From an uncultured Clostridium sp. (lineage in GTDB: Bacteria; Bacillota; Clostridia; Lachnospirales; Lachnospiraceae): 64,000 nucleotides of DNA. The DNA lies in assembly GCA_900538475.1 (NCBI GenBank), contig UPYT01000014.1, forward strand, positions 23,232 to 87,231, written 5' to 3'. This document shows positions 46,059-54,870 of this stretch, piece by piece. Under the pieces are notes generated by a model that saw only the letters and a list, made by a program, of their open reading frames with translations, did no database searches and had not been told where the DNA came from. Position numbers and translations under genes: made by a program. Each line of letters starts with the position of its first letter. Position 1 is the first letter of the stretch.

Positions 46059-46352
46059 ATGAAACTGAGCATGAAAGAAAAGAAGATTCTCTACGCTTAC
46101 GGCTGTCCCAGCCACCACAATACGGTGACACGGCTGAAATGGCTGACGGCCCTGACGGTTGACCCGGAGGCCAAACGCCGGATGCTGGGGTTGGCCCGTA
46201 AGGTGGAGACGGAGGTGGACGAAAGCTGGTACGAGGATTTTTACCACCATCTGCGCATGGAGATGGACGAGTACCGCCGTCTAAAGCGCAGCCTGCGAGT
46301 GCTGAAATCTTACACTGATTATGAGGAGGATTTATATGAGGAAGCTGTCTAA
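46059..46352 (+). CDS. Small conserved mobile-element protein (TTRAP-like, unsure)
   Basis: A 97-aa charged helical protein (KILYAYGCPSHHNTVTRLKW, MLGLARKVETEVDESWYEDF). Its size and place resemble the transposon-transfer-assisting (TTRAP) proteins of such elements, but the similarity is weak. GGAGGA precedes ATG 46059. It overlaps the next gene by 17 bases. Confidence 0.6.
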   Translation: MKLSMKEKKILYAYGCPSHHNTVTRLKWLTALTVDPEAKRRMLGLARKVETEVDESWYEDFYHHLRMEMDEYRRLKRSLRVLKSYTDYEEDLYEEAV

Positions 46353-46641
46353 ATATGAGAAAGAAACCATCATCAACTGGAACGAGGCGGAGAACCTTGC
46401 CAGCGTCTACACCTTCAACGCCAGCTTGAAGCGCAGGCTGGCGGAGTTCAGCCGGAAGTACCCGCTGCTGTGCCGGTTGGAGCGCAGTACGCCGGAGGGC
46501 AGCGTGACCTATGTACTGGACAAGTCCCGGCTGTCGATCCGGTTCATCCCGCCGTACAGTGAGGAACGGAAAGCCGCCGCCAGTGCCTACGCAAAGGAGC
46601 ATGGCTTTCAGGTGGTAGGGGCGGAAGAAAAAATAGCCTGA
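46336..46641 (+). CDS. Small conserved mobile-element protein
   Basis: A 101-aa protein (MRKLSKYEKETIINWNEAEN, SLKRRLAEFSRKYPLLCRLE, RLSIRFIPPYSEERKAAASA). I recognise it as a common neighbour in clostridial mobilizable elements, but not as a protein of known function. ATG 46336 follows GAGGAGG. It overlaps the preceding gene, so the two are coupled. Confidence 0.7.
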   Translation: MRKLSKYEKETIINWNEAENLASVYTFNASLKRRLAEFSRKYPLLCRLERSTPEGSVTYVLDKSRLSIRFIPPYSEERKAAASAYAKEHGFQVVGAEEKIA

Positions 46642-46817
46642 AATCGGGGAGATTACGGTCAAAATGCCGGGGCTGCACCTGATGTTTTGACCGGCAATCC
46701 CCGCAGGCGTATTCCGTATCCACTTCCAGCCGAAAGGCGTAAATGTGTGGATGTGGAGCCGGTGAAACTGGCGGCAACCGCTTCTGCGGCGGAAGCCAGC
46801 TTCGCCGGTGCGGGAGT

Positions 46818-46948
46818 ACAGAGGGCGGCGAGCCCTCTGTGGCGGGGTGCAGGGGCGGCAGCGCACTGCTGGGGTCAAGGGGCAACGCCCATTGGGCGGG
46901 TACAGGGCGGCAGCGCCTGTGCGGAGTGTAGAGGCGGCGAGCCTTTAC
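46818..46948 (+). repeat. Row of GC-rich stem-loops before the relaxase gene
   Basis: The first, ACAGAGGGC-GGCGA-GCCCTCTGT (46818-46840), has a perfect 9-bp stem. The last, GTAGAGGC-GGCGA-GCCTTTAC (46928-46948), has the identical GGCGA loop. Between them are GTGC...GCAC (46847-46866), GGGC-AAC-GCCC (46880-46890) and an imperfect ACAGG...CCTGT with a GGCA loop (46902-46920). It lies 150-290 bases upstream of the relaxase start, where an origin of transfer is usually found. The role is inferred. The rest of 46642-47104 holds no gene I support. Confidence 0.7.
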
Positions 46949-47104
46949 TCCGGTGTCCAGAGGTGGAAAACCTCGGCCCAGGGAAAGTTGATGCCTGCGT
47001 CAACTTGTACTGGGTATATTACCTGACGCAGACTTTCGCAGGATTTGCGGCTTCGCCGCCCTTCCCCGGCCCCGGAACATCTTCGCAGGAAGGAGGGAAA
47101 TTGT

Positions 47105-48349
47105 TTGAAACTGACACGACACAACGGGCGCTCCGGCAAGCATGGCACCTACAATCCCCGCCACAATGACCGCCGGTTTGATGTGGAGAACAGCGAACAC
47201 ATCGACGCAGAGCGGGCCAGGCAAAACATCTACTGGGACTGCTACCGGGGCTTCACCACACACGAGTTCCGGGAGAACCCGGAGCAGCCGGATTTCAGCT
47301 TTGAGGAAATCGAGCGGATGTACTACTACGAGTATTATTCTGACCATGTGGAGGCGCAGAACGCCCGGAATGAGAAAACCCGGCACACCGAGCGCAACCG
47401 CACCGTGGAGGACTTGCTGAAAAACAACAAGACCTGCCCGGAGGAAAGCATCTACCAGATCGGCACACTGGAAGAATCCGTCCCGCCGGAAACGCTCTTT
47501 CGCATCGTCAACGAGTTCTATGAGGAATTCGAGCGCCGCTTCGGTTCCCATATCCACATTTTAGATTGGGCGCTCCATCTGGACGAGGGGACGCCCCACA
47601 TCCATGAGCGCCATGTGTTCGACTGTGAGAACCGCTACGGGGAACTGTGTCCCCAGCAGGAGAAGGCGCTGGAGGAACTGGGCATCCCTCTCCCGAACCC
47701 GGACAAGCCAAAAGGCAGGCACAACAATCGGAAACAGACCTTCGATGCGGTCTGCCGGACGATTTTGTTTGACATCACAAAGCGGCATGGGCTGCATCTG
47801 GATCAGGAGCCGTCCTACGGCGGACGGGAGTATCTGGAAAAGCAGGACTATATCCTGATGAAGCAGAAGGAGCAGCTGACGGCGCAGGAGCAGAAGCTGG
47901 AAGAACTGACGCTCAAAATCGAGGACGTGGAGACGCTGCTGGATGATGTTTCCGATGTGGCCTATGACAAGGCGGTGGAGGTGGTGACCGATACTGTCCG
48001 GCAGGAGACACACAAAGAAGATATTCGTTTGATTGAGGAAACAAAAAAGTGGGTACTTTCGCCGGAGCGGAAGGCCCCGCAGAAGGAGCGTGACTACGCC
48101 GCCGCCCGGCTGGATGGAGTGATTACCAAAATCAAACGTGTCATGCAGAGTGCCCTGGCAAAAATCCAGAAAACGCTTATGCAGCCGGAGGTCAAGAAGG
48201 CCGGTAAGGAGCAGATCAAGGAGAAAGCCAGAGAATCCATCCGGGATAAGCTGGCGAAAGGCAAGCTGGACGCTGACCGGGATAACCGGGAACGCTGGGA
48301 ACGTGAGGGGCGGATCGCTCCGACTAAGAAACACGATATGGAGTTATGA
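47105..48349 (+). CDS. MobA/MobL-type relaxase
   Basis: Nicks the element at its origin of transfer and pilots the strand to a recipient. 414 aa. The N-terminal relaxase domain has the metal-binding HxH motif in EGTPHIHERHVF and the sequence FGSHIHILDWALHLDE. The C-terminal half is a coiled-coil (KQKEQLTAQEQKLEELTLKI) followed by a basic helical tail. The start is TTG 47105, 7 bases after AGGAGGG; the frame upstream is GC-rich filler. The stem-loop row upstream is a candidate oriT. It is the only transfer gene in the element. Confidence 0.9.
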   Translation: MKLTRHNGRSGKHGTYNPRHNDRRFDVENSEHIDAERARQNIYWDCYRGFTTHEFRENPEQPDFSFEEIERMYYYEYYSDHVEAQNARNEKTRHTERNRTVEDLLKNNKTCPEESIYQIGTLEESVPPETLFRIVNEFYEEFERRFGSHIHILDWALHLDEGTPHIHERHVFDCENRYGELCPQQEKALEELGIPLPNPDKPKGRHNNRKQTFDAVCRTILFDITKRHGLHLDQEPSYGGREYLEKQDYILMKQKEQLTAQEQKLEELTLKIEDVETLLDDVSDVAYDKAVEVVTDTVRQETHKEDIRLIEETKKWVLSPERKAPQKERDYAAARLDGVITKIKRVMQSALAKIQKTLMQPEVKKAGKEQIKEKARESIRDKLAKGKLDADRDNRERWEREGRIAPTKKHDMEL

Positions 48350-48397
48350 GGCATCTGATTTTCTGCGGAAACCAGGTGTCTTTTTCTCTGTCTGGAG

Positions 48398-49054
48398 GTG
48401 AGAAAATCGAATGTATTTGAAGCGGTGAAGGAGTCTGTCACCACAAGGCAGGCTGCGGAATATTACGGGGTGCAGGTTGGCAGGAATGGGATGGCCTGCT
48501 GTCCCTTCCACGATGACAAACATCCCAGCATGAAGGTTGACCGCCGGTTCCACTGCTTCGGCTGTCAGGCGGACGGGGATGTGATTGATTTTACCGCCCG
48601 CCTGTTTGGTCTGAGCGGTAAGGAAGCGGCTCTGAAGCTGGCGGAGGATTTCTCTGTCCGCTATGACGCCAAAGGCCATGACCCGCCCCGCAGGAGGCCG
48701 GTCAAACGGAAAATCAGCGAGGAACTGCGCTACCGGCAGGCGGAGCAGAAATGTTTCCGGGTACTGTGCGATTACCTGCATCTGCTGGAACGCTGGGAGA
48801 AGGAATACGCTCCGCAAACGCCGGAGGAAGCATGGAATCCGCTGTTTGTGGAAGCACTGCAAAAGAAAGCACACACGGAGTATCTGCTGGATGTTCTCCT
48901 GTCCGGCAGCATGGAGGAACGGGCTTCCGTTGTCGCCCAGTACGGAAAAGAGGTGAGGAAGATTGAGCAGCGAATATCAGAGTTTGCCGCCAGCCACCCG
49001 GCAGGCCGCCATGAGCGCAGCCGAAGCCTTAGCGCCGGAGCAGAGCGCCTCTGA
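48398..49054 (+). CDS. CHC2 zinc-finger primase-like protein
   Basis: A 218-aa protein with a DnaG-type zinc-binding domain: CCPFHDDKHPS and FHCFGCQADGDVIDF contain the CHC2 ligands. It lacks the TOPRIM catalytic part, so it probably cooperates with the VapE-like protein that follows. It uses a GTG start with GGAG close by. It overlaps the VapE-like gene by about 90 bases. Confidence 0.85.
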   Translation: MRKSNVFEAVKESVTTRQAAEYYGVQVGRNGMACCPFHDDKHPSMKVDRRFHCFGCQADGDVIDFTARLFGLSGKEAALKLAEDFSVRYDAKGHDPPRRRPVKRKISEELRYRQAEQKCFRVLCDYLHLLERWEKEYAPQTPEEAWNPLFVEALQKKAHTEYLLDVLLSGSMEERASVVAQYGKEVRKIEQRISEFAASHPAGRHERSRSLSAGAERL

Positions 49055-50369
49055 GGTGCGGGAAAGCCTCTCCGTCACCGAGAAGGGCCAGCCCGCCAAC
49101 ACCATCGGCAACTGCCGGACGGTGTTCTGCCATGACCCTCTCCTGCGCGGGGCGATCCGGCTGAACCTCCTGACTGACCGGGTGGACATTGTGCGGGATT
49201 TGGGCTGGCGCAGGAATACCAGCGCCCTGACGGATACAGACGTGAAGTATCTGCTTCTCTATTTTGAGCAGAACTATGGCCTGACCAGCGAGAAAAAGAT
49301 GACAGCGGCGCTCTCTATCGTGGCGAATGAAAACTGCTACCATCCCATACAGGACGTGCTGAACGGCCTTGTCTGGGACGGGACGCCCCGCATCCGCTCC
49401 TGTCTCCATCACTTCTTGGGTGCGGACGAGAGCGACTATGTGGAGGAAATGCTGAAACACTTCCTGCTGGGGGCTATCCGGCGGGTATTCCGGCCCGGCT
49501 CCAAATATGAGGAAATGCTCTGTCTGGTAGGCGGTCAGGGCGCTGGCAAATCCAGCTTCTTCCGCCTGCTGGCGATCCGGGACGAGTGGTTTTCCGATGA
49601 CCTGAAAAAGCTGGATGATGACCGGGTGTTTTTGAAACTGCAAGGACACTGGATTATTGAGATGTCGGAGATGCTGGCTACCAGCAGCGCCAAAAGCATT
49701 GAAGAAATCCGCTCATTCATCAGCCGCCAGAAGGAAACCTACCGGACGCCCTATGAAGCCCAGCCCAAAGACCGGCTGCGGCAGTGTGTGTTCGGCGGTT
49801 CATCCAACACGCTGGACTTCCTGCCCCTTGACCGGGCCGGGAACCGGCGCTTTTTGCCGATCATGATTTACCCGGAGAATGCGGAGGTTCACATTTTGGA
49901 GGACGAGGACGCCTCCAGAGCCTATCTTTTGCAGGTCTGGGCGGAGGCCATGACGATTTACCGCAGCGGCCACTACTCTATGAAGTTCAGCAAGTCCAGC
50001 CAGCGCCAGCTGGTGGAGGTACAGAAGGATTTCATGCCGGAGGACACGGAGGCCGGGCAGATACAGGGCTTTCTGGAACACTACACCGGCAGCATGGTCT
50101 GCTCCAAACAGCTGTTCAAGGAGGCGCTGGGCCACACCTATGACGAGCCGAAACGGTGGCAGCTGCACAATATCAACGAGATCATGAACACGGTGGTGAC
50201 GGGCTGGAAGCCGTTCTCCAATCCGAGGATGTTCGCCGGGTATGGCAGGCAGAGGGGCTGGGAACGGGACGTTTCCGGCAACGAACTGCCCGGCAACGAA
50301 GATGGATTTGTGGAGCTGACCGAGGAAGAATGCCGCCAGCTGGAACTTCCCAAAGAGTGGATCGCATAA
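48963..50369 (+). CDS. VapE-like (virulence-associated E) P-loop ATPase/helicase
   Basis: A 468-aa protein. The Walker A motif is LVGGQGAGKSSFFRLLA, followed by the Walker B-like HWIIEMSEMLATSS and the family segment RAGNRRFLPIMIYPENAEV. Homologues in phages and islands act in replication with a primase, as its neighbour suggests. It starts at TTG 48963 inside the preceding gene; an ATG at 49011 is an alternative. Near its end the DNA carries two copies of CCGGCAACGAA, which belong to a larger set of repeats continuing to 50599. Confidence 0.85.
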   Translation: MSSEYQSLPPATRQAAMSAAEALAPEQSASEVRESLSVTEKGQPANTIGNCRTVFCHDPLLRGAIRLNLLTDRVDIVRDLGWRRNTSALTDTDVKYLLLYFEQNYGLTSEKKMTAALSIVANENCYHPIQDVLNGLVWDGTPRIRSCLHHFLGADESDYVEEMLKHFLLGAIRRVFRPGSKYEEMLCLVGGQGAGKSSFFRLLAIRDEWFSDDLKKLDDDRVFLKLQGHWIIEMSEMLATSSAKSIEEIRSFISRQKETYRTPYEAQPKDRLRQCVFGGSSNTLDFLPLDRAGNRRFLPIMIYPENAEVHILEDEDASRAYLLQVWAEAMTIYRSGHYSMKFSKSSQRQLVEVQKDFMPEDTEAGQIQGFLEHYTGSMVCSKQLFKEALGHTYDEPKRWQLHNINEIMNTVVTGWKPFSNPRMFAGYGRQRGWERDVSGNELPGNEDGFVELTEEECRQLELPKEWIA

Positions 50370-50599
50370 AAATAGCGGTCTGTTGCCGGGATGGTTGTCA
50401 CTTGGTTGCCGGGTTCGTTGCCGGGGATTTTCCGGTCTGGATACGGAAAAATCCTGTAAATAAGGCATTTTCTAATATCTATCTCTATCTCCGGCAACGA
50501 AAGCAACGAGATTTTTCAAGAAAATTTAGAAAGTAAGATTTGCAGGCCAGACGGTAGTTTACAGGTTTTTGGAGGTTCGTTGCCGGACTTCGTTGCCGG
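50275..50599 (+). repeat. Iteron-like set of TTCGTTGCCGG repeats
   Basis: Six exact copies of TTCGTTGCCGG or its complement: 50275, 50290, 50414, 50491, 50576 and 50589. Two more partial copies (GTTGCCGG) occur at 50382 and 50405. The first two lie in the end of the VapE-like gene, the rest in the gap behind it. Pairs are spaced 13-15 bp. They could be binding sites for the replication proteins or a regulator. The rest of 50370-50638 shows no other signal. Confidence 0.75.
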
Positions 50600-50638
50600 T
50601 GTGCTATTGTCTGGCCTGCCACTCTATGGAGGTAGCCT

Positions 50639-50806
50639 ATGGAAAAAAGCAAGCAGCAGAAAAATAAAGTCCGTTTTATGGTGGTGCGGGAGTTCTCTGG
50701 GGAGAAATCCATGCGGGAAGCCTTTGAGCAACTGATCGAGCGCCAGACCTGCGAACACTTCGAGGAATGGCTGGAACAGCGTGAGATGGCGGAGAACGCT
50801 GCGTAA
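50639..50806 (+). CDS. Small conserved mobile-element protein (55 aa)
   Basis: A short ORF (MEKSKQQKNKVRFMVVREFS..., ending EWLEQREMAENAA) with GGAGGTAG just before its ATG. The sequence is charged and helical. It lies between the VapE-like gene and the recombinase promoter, where such elements commonly carry a small protein of unknown function. Confidence 0.65.
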   Translation: MEKSKQQKNKVRFMVVREFSGEKSMREAFEQLIERQTCEHFEEWLEQREMAENAA

Positions 50807-50812
50807 AAACGG

Positions 50813-50841
50813 TTGATTCAGGGACAGGGGCATGGTATTAT
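50813..50841 (+). promoter_or_regulatory. Promoter of the serine recombinase gene
   Basis: TTGATT (50813-50818), a 17-base spacer with extended TGG, and TATTAT (50836-50841). The predicted start falls on ATCGTGTCCCTGTTCAT (50848-50864), whose exact inverse lies at 43652-43668 near the left end of the element. Confidence 0.75.
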
Positions 50842-50878
50842 AACGGTATCGTGTCCCTGTTCATAGAAGGAGAACGCT

Positions 50879-52531
50879 ATGAGCAGGAAAAAACAAGTCT
50901 ATGAGAAAATCACCGCTCTCTACTGCCGTATCTCTCTGGATGACGGCGGCGACAATGAGAGCATGAGCATCAGCAACCAGAAAATCATGCTTCGGGACTT
51001 TGCTGAAAAGCATGGGATGTTCCAGTATGAGTATTATGTGGATGACGGTTATACGGGCCGCAATTTCAACCGCCCTGCCTTCCAGCGTATGATCGCTGAC
51101 ATTGAGGCGGGGAAGATCGGCTGCGTCATCACCAAAGACCTATCCAGACTTGGTAGGAATTATATTGAAGCTGGCAGCTATATCGAAATCTTTTTCCCCA
51201 AACACAATGTGCGCTATATCGCCATCACGGACGGCGTGGACAGCCTGACCCGTCAGGAGATGGACATTACGCCCTTCAAGAATATCCTGAACGATATGTA
51301 TAGCCGGGATATTTCTAAAAAGGTGCTGGCGGGCATCACGACCCGCTCCCGGCAGGGAAAGTTCTGCGGAGGGACGCCGCCCTTCGGCCTGATGCGTGAC
51401 CCGGAGGACAAAGGGCATCTTATCATTGACCCGGAGACAGCGCCGATCATCCGTAAAATCTATGACTATGCCCTTGACGGGCTGGGCTGCATGAGGATTT
51501 CCAAACGGCTGATGGAAGAAAAAATCCCCATCACCCATGTCAAGGCCAATACGGAGTTTGACGCCAACTATTACTCTTGGGGCGGCGCAAGGATCAGCCA
51601 TATCCTGCGGAATCCCTTTTATAAGGGCGCACATCTGGTCTTTCGGACACACCAGAAGGGCATCCGCTCCAACACTTATGACATTATCCCCCGTGACCAG
51701 TGGGAAGTGATCGAGGGCTGCCATGAGGCGATTGTGACGCCGGAGGAATGGGAACAGGTACAAGCTATCATTGACCGCAAACCACCTATCATGAAAGGCA
51801 ATGCCTGCCCCTTTTATAATCTGTTCCACGGGCTGGTCTACTGCGCTACCTGCGGGAAGTCCATGCAGGTGCGGTATGAAAAGGTCGGCAGAACCGGGAA
51901 GAACCGGTTCACCGGCGAGATGCGGGAACCGATTGACAAGGCGTACTATATCTGCCAGACTTATAACCGCATGGGATGCAAGGTCTGCTCCAGCCACAAG
52001 ATCGAGGCCAGAGATTTATACAATCTGGTGCTGAAAGACATTCAGGAGCTGGCGGCGCAGGCCATGAAGGACGCCGATGCGTTCTATCAGCACCTCAGCA
52101 GCCGGATGGAGCGCCGGTATCTGGTAGACGCTTCTCAGACCGAGAAGGAACGGAAACGGCTGGAAGCCCGGAATCAGGAAATTGATGTGATGTTTTTAAG
52201 CCTGTACACGGATAACGCAAAAGGCATCCTGACCGAACAGCGGTTTATGAAACTGACGGCGGCGCTGGAACAGGAGCAGGAATCCAACCAGAAGCGTCTG
52301 CATGACCTGGCGATGATGCAGAGCCGGGCGGACGCACAGGAAAGCGAAGTCCGTACCTTTATCAAGGAAATCCGGCGCTATTCCGCTATTGAGGAACTGG
52401 ACGAGGCAATGCTGAACCGGCTTATCAGCCGGATTCTGATTGGCGAGGTCAAGAAGGTGGACGGACAGAAGGTGCAGAAAGTCAAAATCGTTTATAACTT
52501 TGTCGGGGAAATCCCGGAGATTGCAGCATAA
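50879..52531 (+). CDS. Large serine recombinase (TnpX/TndX type)
   Basis: Catalyses integration and excision of the element. 550 aa. The catalytic Ser19 is in ALYCRISLDDGG. The resolvase domain continues with ITKDLSRLGRNYIEAG. The recombinase domain and a zinc ribbon (GLVYCATCGKSMQ; GCKVCSSHKIE) follow, then a C-terminal coiled-coil (EKERKRLEARNQEIDVMFLS). AGAAGGAG precedes the ATG. A terminator follows at 52544. It marks the right end of the mobile element, as TnpX does in Tn4451. Confidence 0.93.
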   Translation: MSRKKQVYEKITALYCRISLDDGGDNESMSISNQKIMLRDFAEKHGMFQYEYYVDDGYTGRNFNRPAFQRMIADIEAGKIGCVITKDLSRLGRNYIEAGSYIEIFFPKHNVRYIAITDGVDSLTRQEMDITPFKNILNDMYSRDISKKVLAGITTRSRQGKFCGGTPPFGLMRDPEDKGHLIIDPETAPIIRKIYDYALDGLGCMRISKRLMEEKIPITHVKANTEFDANYYSWGGARISHILRNPFYKGAHLVFRTHQKGIRSNTYDIIPRDQWEVIEGCHEAIVTPEEWEQVQAIIDRKPPIMKGNACPFYNLFHGLVYCATCGKSMQVRYEKVGRTGKNRFTGEMREPIDKAYYICQTYNRMGCKVCSSHKIEARDLYNLVLKDIQELAAQAMKDADAFYQHLSSRMERRYLVDASQTEKERKRLEARNQEIDVMFLSLYTDNAKGILTEQRFMKLTAALEQEQESNQKRLHDLAMMQSRADAQESEVRTFIKEIRRYSAIEELDEAMLNRLISRILIGEVKKVDGQKVQKVKIVYNFVGEIPEIAA

Positions 52532-52543
52532 AGACAGTACAGC

Positions 52544-52569
52544 CCTCCCCGTACCGGGGAGGACTTTTT
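52544..52569 (+). terminator. Terminator after the recombinase gene
   Basis: CCTCCCC (52544-52550) pairs with GGGGAGG (52556-52562), followed by ACTTTTT. Confidence 0.85.
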
Positions 52570-52612
52570 GATATTTGGAAAAGATAAAAATGTATGTGTT
52601 ATTTATAGCATC

Positions 52613-53509
52613 CTAAAAGGCCATTGTTTCCAAAATACCGGTTTTAAGATTTTGAGCAGCAGCGCTCAATGGACGTTTCCTGTCATATACCATACAAATC
52701 TGACGTTCAGGGATTGTTTCCCGCAGATGAATCTGGACGATCTCACGTTGCTGAAGTGCTTCCTTCGCCATTGGTTCTGGAAGAAAAGCTAGCCCTAATT
52801 CCGCTTTTACCAAAGGTAAAATCTGATCTGTGGTAGCTGCTTCCGTGTCTGGTATCAACTCCAACCCGTGGGACAGGAACAATTTATGATAAAAATTCCA
52901 GGTCATAGTTTCTTTTCCGAGGCAAATCAACGGATAATTTTTTAGTTCGGCAAGTGTCAGCTCCTGGCTGCCCAGTGCCGTAAAAGTTTTGCCGCCCACA
53001 AGAATTTCACGGAAGGGCCGCAAATGCAATTCCTTCAAAGGGGTATCCACGTTGGTCGGCGTTGATACAACAGCAAAATCAATTTCACCGTTTTTAACAG
53101 AGCGGATGGCTTGCGGAGTGGAATGGTTATATATTTTCAAGCGAATACCGGGATGCTTCATGTGAAAGGGCTTCAATATATCCAGCAGGTAGATATTCAA
53201 TGCGGTTTCGCTGGCTCCGATTGAAATACTTCCATGCTCCAAACCACTGTGCGCATTTAGTTCGGTTTCGGCTGTTTGTATCTGAGAAATGGCAGCTTCG
53301 ACATGAGTGAACAACATTTCTCCTTCTGGGGTCAGTTGAACACCTCGATTGGTGCGTATAAATAACGTACAGTGCGTTTGCTGCTCCAGGCAGTTCATGG
53401 CGCGGGTAACGTTGGGCTGTCCGCTGCCCAGTGCATGAGCCGCTTTTGTGAAATTCTTGTATTTGGCTACATAATAAAAAACCTTGTAATATTCAAAGTT
53501 GACATCCAT
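52613..53509 (-). CDS. LysR-type regulator divergent from the aspartate-enzyme operon
   Basis: A 298-aa LysR protein. The N-terminal winged helix is [20 protein letters not shown], with [18 protein letters not shown] after it. The C-terminal part is a periplasmic-binding-protein-like effector domain ([20 protein letters not shown]). It is divergent from argG-purA-pyrB-pyrI, with a candidate T-N11-A site between the genes, so it most likely controls that operon. AGAGGATG precedes the ATG at 53509. The effector is not known; aspartate or an intermediate would be logical. Confidence 0.88.
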   Translation of the reverse strand: MDVNFEYYKVFYYVAKYKNFTKAAHALGSGQPNVTRAMNCLEQQTHCTLFIRTNRGVQLTPEGEMLFTHVEAAISQIQTAETELNAHSGLEHGSISIGASETALNIYLLDILKPFHMKHPGIRLKIYNHSTPQAIRSVKNGEIDFAVVSTPTNVDTPLKELHLRPFREILVGGKTFTALGSQELTLAELKNYPLICLGKETMTWNFYHKLFLSHGLELIPDTEAATTDQILPLVKAELGLAFLPEPMAKEALQQREIVQIHLRETIPERQICMVYDRKRPLSAAAQNLKTGILETMAF

Positions 53510-53530
53510 CCAGGCATCCTCTTTCTGATA

Positions 53531-53595
53531 TGCTAATTGCTGATGATCACTATATCAATAATACTTTTTACATATTCCTGCCTGTCCAGTATAAT
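53531..53595 (+). promoter_or_regulatory. argG operon promoter and candidate LysR site
   Basis: TTTACA (53567-53572), 17-base spacer, TATAAT (53590-53595). TGCTAATTGCTGA (53531-53543) is a T-N11-A motif with partial dyad symmetry. Its centre is about 65 bases upstream of the predicted start, the usual place of a LysR recognition site. A second AT-rich region with TGATCA follows toward the -35. Confidence 0.7.
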
Positions 53596-53634
53596 AGATT
53601 TTGGTTCCAAAAACAAGTGAAGGAGTGCTTTAGT

Positions 53635-54870
53635 ATGAGTGAAATCAAAAAAGTTGTGCTGGCATATTCCGGTGGTCTGGATACCTCCGTTATTATCCCG
53701 TGGCTGAAAGAACACTATGACAACTGTGAAGTGATCGCTGTCTGTGGAAATGTTGGACAAGACGATGAATTGGATGATTTGAAACAGCGAGCAGTGGCTT
53801 CTGGAGCCAGCAAACTTTATGTCGAGGATTTAACGGATGAGTTTGTTAATGAGTTTGTTATTCCTACTATGCAGGCGGGAGCTGATTATGAAGGGTATTT
53901 ATTGGGAACCAGCCTTGCCCGCCCTATTCTGGCTAAGCGTGTCGTGGAAATTGCAAAGGCAGAGGGGGCGGATGCTGTTTGCCACGGCAGCACCGGAAAG
54001 GGCAACGATCAGGTGCGATTTGAGCTGGCCATTATGCACTTTGCGCCGGAAATGAAAATCATTACACCGTGGCGGGAATGGGATATTCAAAGCCGCAATG
54101 AGGAGATTGATTACGCCGAAGCCCATCATATTCCTTTGAAAATAAATCGAGAAACCAATTACTCAAAGGATAAAAATCTTTGGCATCTTTCTCATGAGGG
54201 ATTGGATTTGGAGGACCCAGGTAATGAGCCGCAGTATGAAAAAGAAGGTTTTCTGGAAATGAGCGTTTCTCCACTGAAAGCGCCGGATACTCCTACATAT
54301 GTGGAGCTGGACTTTGAAAAAGGCGTACCTGTTAAGTTGAACGGCAAGGCAATGAAATCATCAGACATTATTTCTAAGCTAAACGAGATTGGCGGCTGTA
54401 ATGGTATTGGCCTGTACGATGTGGTGGAAAACCGTCTGGTTGGTATGAAAAGCCGAGGAGTGTACGAGACACCGGGCGGAACCATTCTGTATAGAGCGCA
54501 TGAGATATTAGAAACACTGACATTGGACAAAAAAACTGCCCATAAGAAAAAGGAATTGTCTATTTGCTTCGGTGAGTTGGTTTACGACGGACAGTGGTTT
54601 TCTCCGCTGCGCAAAGCGTTGTCTGCATTTGTGACAGAGACGCAGCAGACCGTCACCGGAAAAGTACGTCTGAAGTTATATAAGGGCAACATTATCAATT
54701 CAGGTGTGTGGTCCCCATATTCTTTGTATAGCGAGGATATTGTCACATTTAATGAAGGAGAGGGCTATCAGCAGTCCGATGCTACTGGCTTCATCCGTCT
54801 TTTGGGGCTGCCTACCCGTATACAGGCGTCTGTAAATGCCCGAAATAGAAGGGAGGCAGAAAAATGCTGA
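53635..54870 (+). CDS. argG: Argininosuccinate synthase
   Basis: Ligates citrulline and L-aspartate with ATP to argininosuccinate, the second last step of arginine synthesis. The ATP pyrophosphatase loop is [20 protein letters not shown]. Further motifs are [35 protein letters not shown] and [14 protein letters not shown] ending. 411 aa is normal. ATG 53635 follows AAGGAG and a strong promoter. Its stop overlaps purA in ATGCTGA. argH is not adjacent. It is the first of three aspartate-using enzymes in one operon. Confidence 0.95.
   Translation: MSEIKKVVLAYSGGLDTSVIIPWLKEHYDNCEVIAVCGNVGQDDELDDLKQRAVASGASKLYVEDLTDEFVNEFVIPTMQAGADYEGYLLGTSLARPILAKRVVEIAKAEGADAVCHGSTGKGNDQVRFELAIMHFAPEMKIITPWREWDIQSRNEEIDYAEAHHIPLKINRETNYSKDKNLWHLSHEGLDLEDPGNEPQYEKEGFLEMSVSPLKAPDTPTYVELDFEKGVPVKLNGKAMKSSDIISKLNEIGGCNGIGLYDVVENRLVGMKSRGVYETPGGTILYRAHEILETLTLDKKTAHKKKELSICFGELVYDGQWFSPLRKALSAFVTETQQTVTGKVRLKLYKGNIINSGVWSPYSLYSEDIVTFNEGEGYQQSDATGFIRLLGLPTRIQASVNARNRREAEKC

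Larger units (their letters stand above)
43545..52612 (+). mobile_element. Integrative mobilizable element, Tn4451-like serine-recombinase type (approximate ends)
   Basis: A block of about 9 kb with higher GC content than its neighbours. It carries TnpV, a DUF6809 protein, an XRE regulator, two small conserved proteins, a MobA/MobL relaxase, a CHC2-zinc-finger primase, a VapE-like ATPase, a 55-aa protein and a large serine recombinase at the right end. There is no type IV secretion set, so it would need a helper for transfer. It lies between the murA terminator and the LysR gene. The exact ends are unknown; a hairpin ATAGGA...TCCTAT near 43545 may mark the left end. No clear direct repeat flanks it. 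Confidence 0.85.

Noticed and set aside
46780..46960. CRISPR array in the repeated GC-rich region
   Set aside because: The repeats are short self-complementary stems of unequal sequence and spacing, with no spacers and no cas genes.
46687..47169. 160-aa plus-strand ORF before the relaxase
   Set aside because: Low-complexity Gly/Ala/Arg-rich translation of the GC-rich stem-loop array, with no good ribosome site, and it overlaps the relaxase start.
43545..52612. Direct-repeat att sites flanking the mobile element
   Set aside because: Short similarities such as GCGTCCTA (left) and GCATCCTA (right) were noted but are too weak to define ends.
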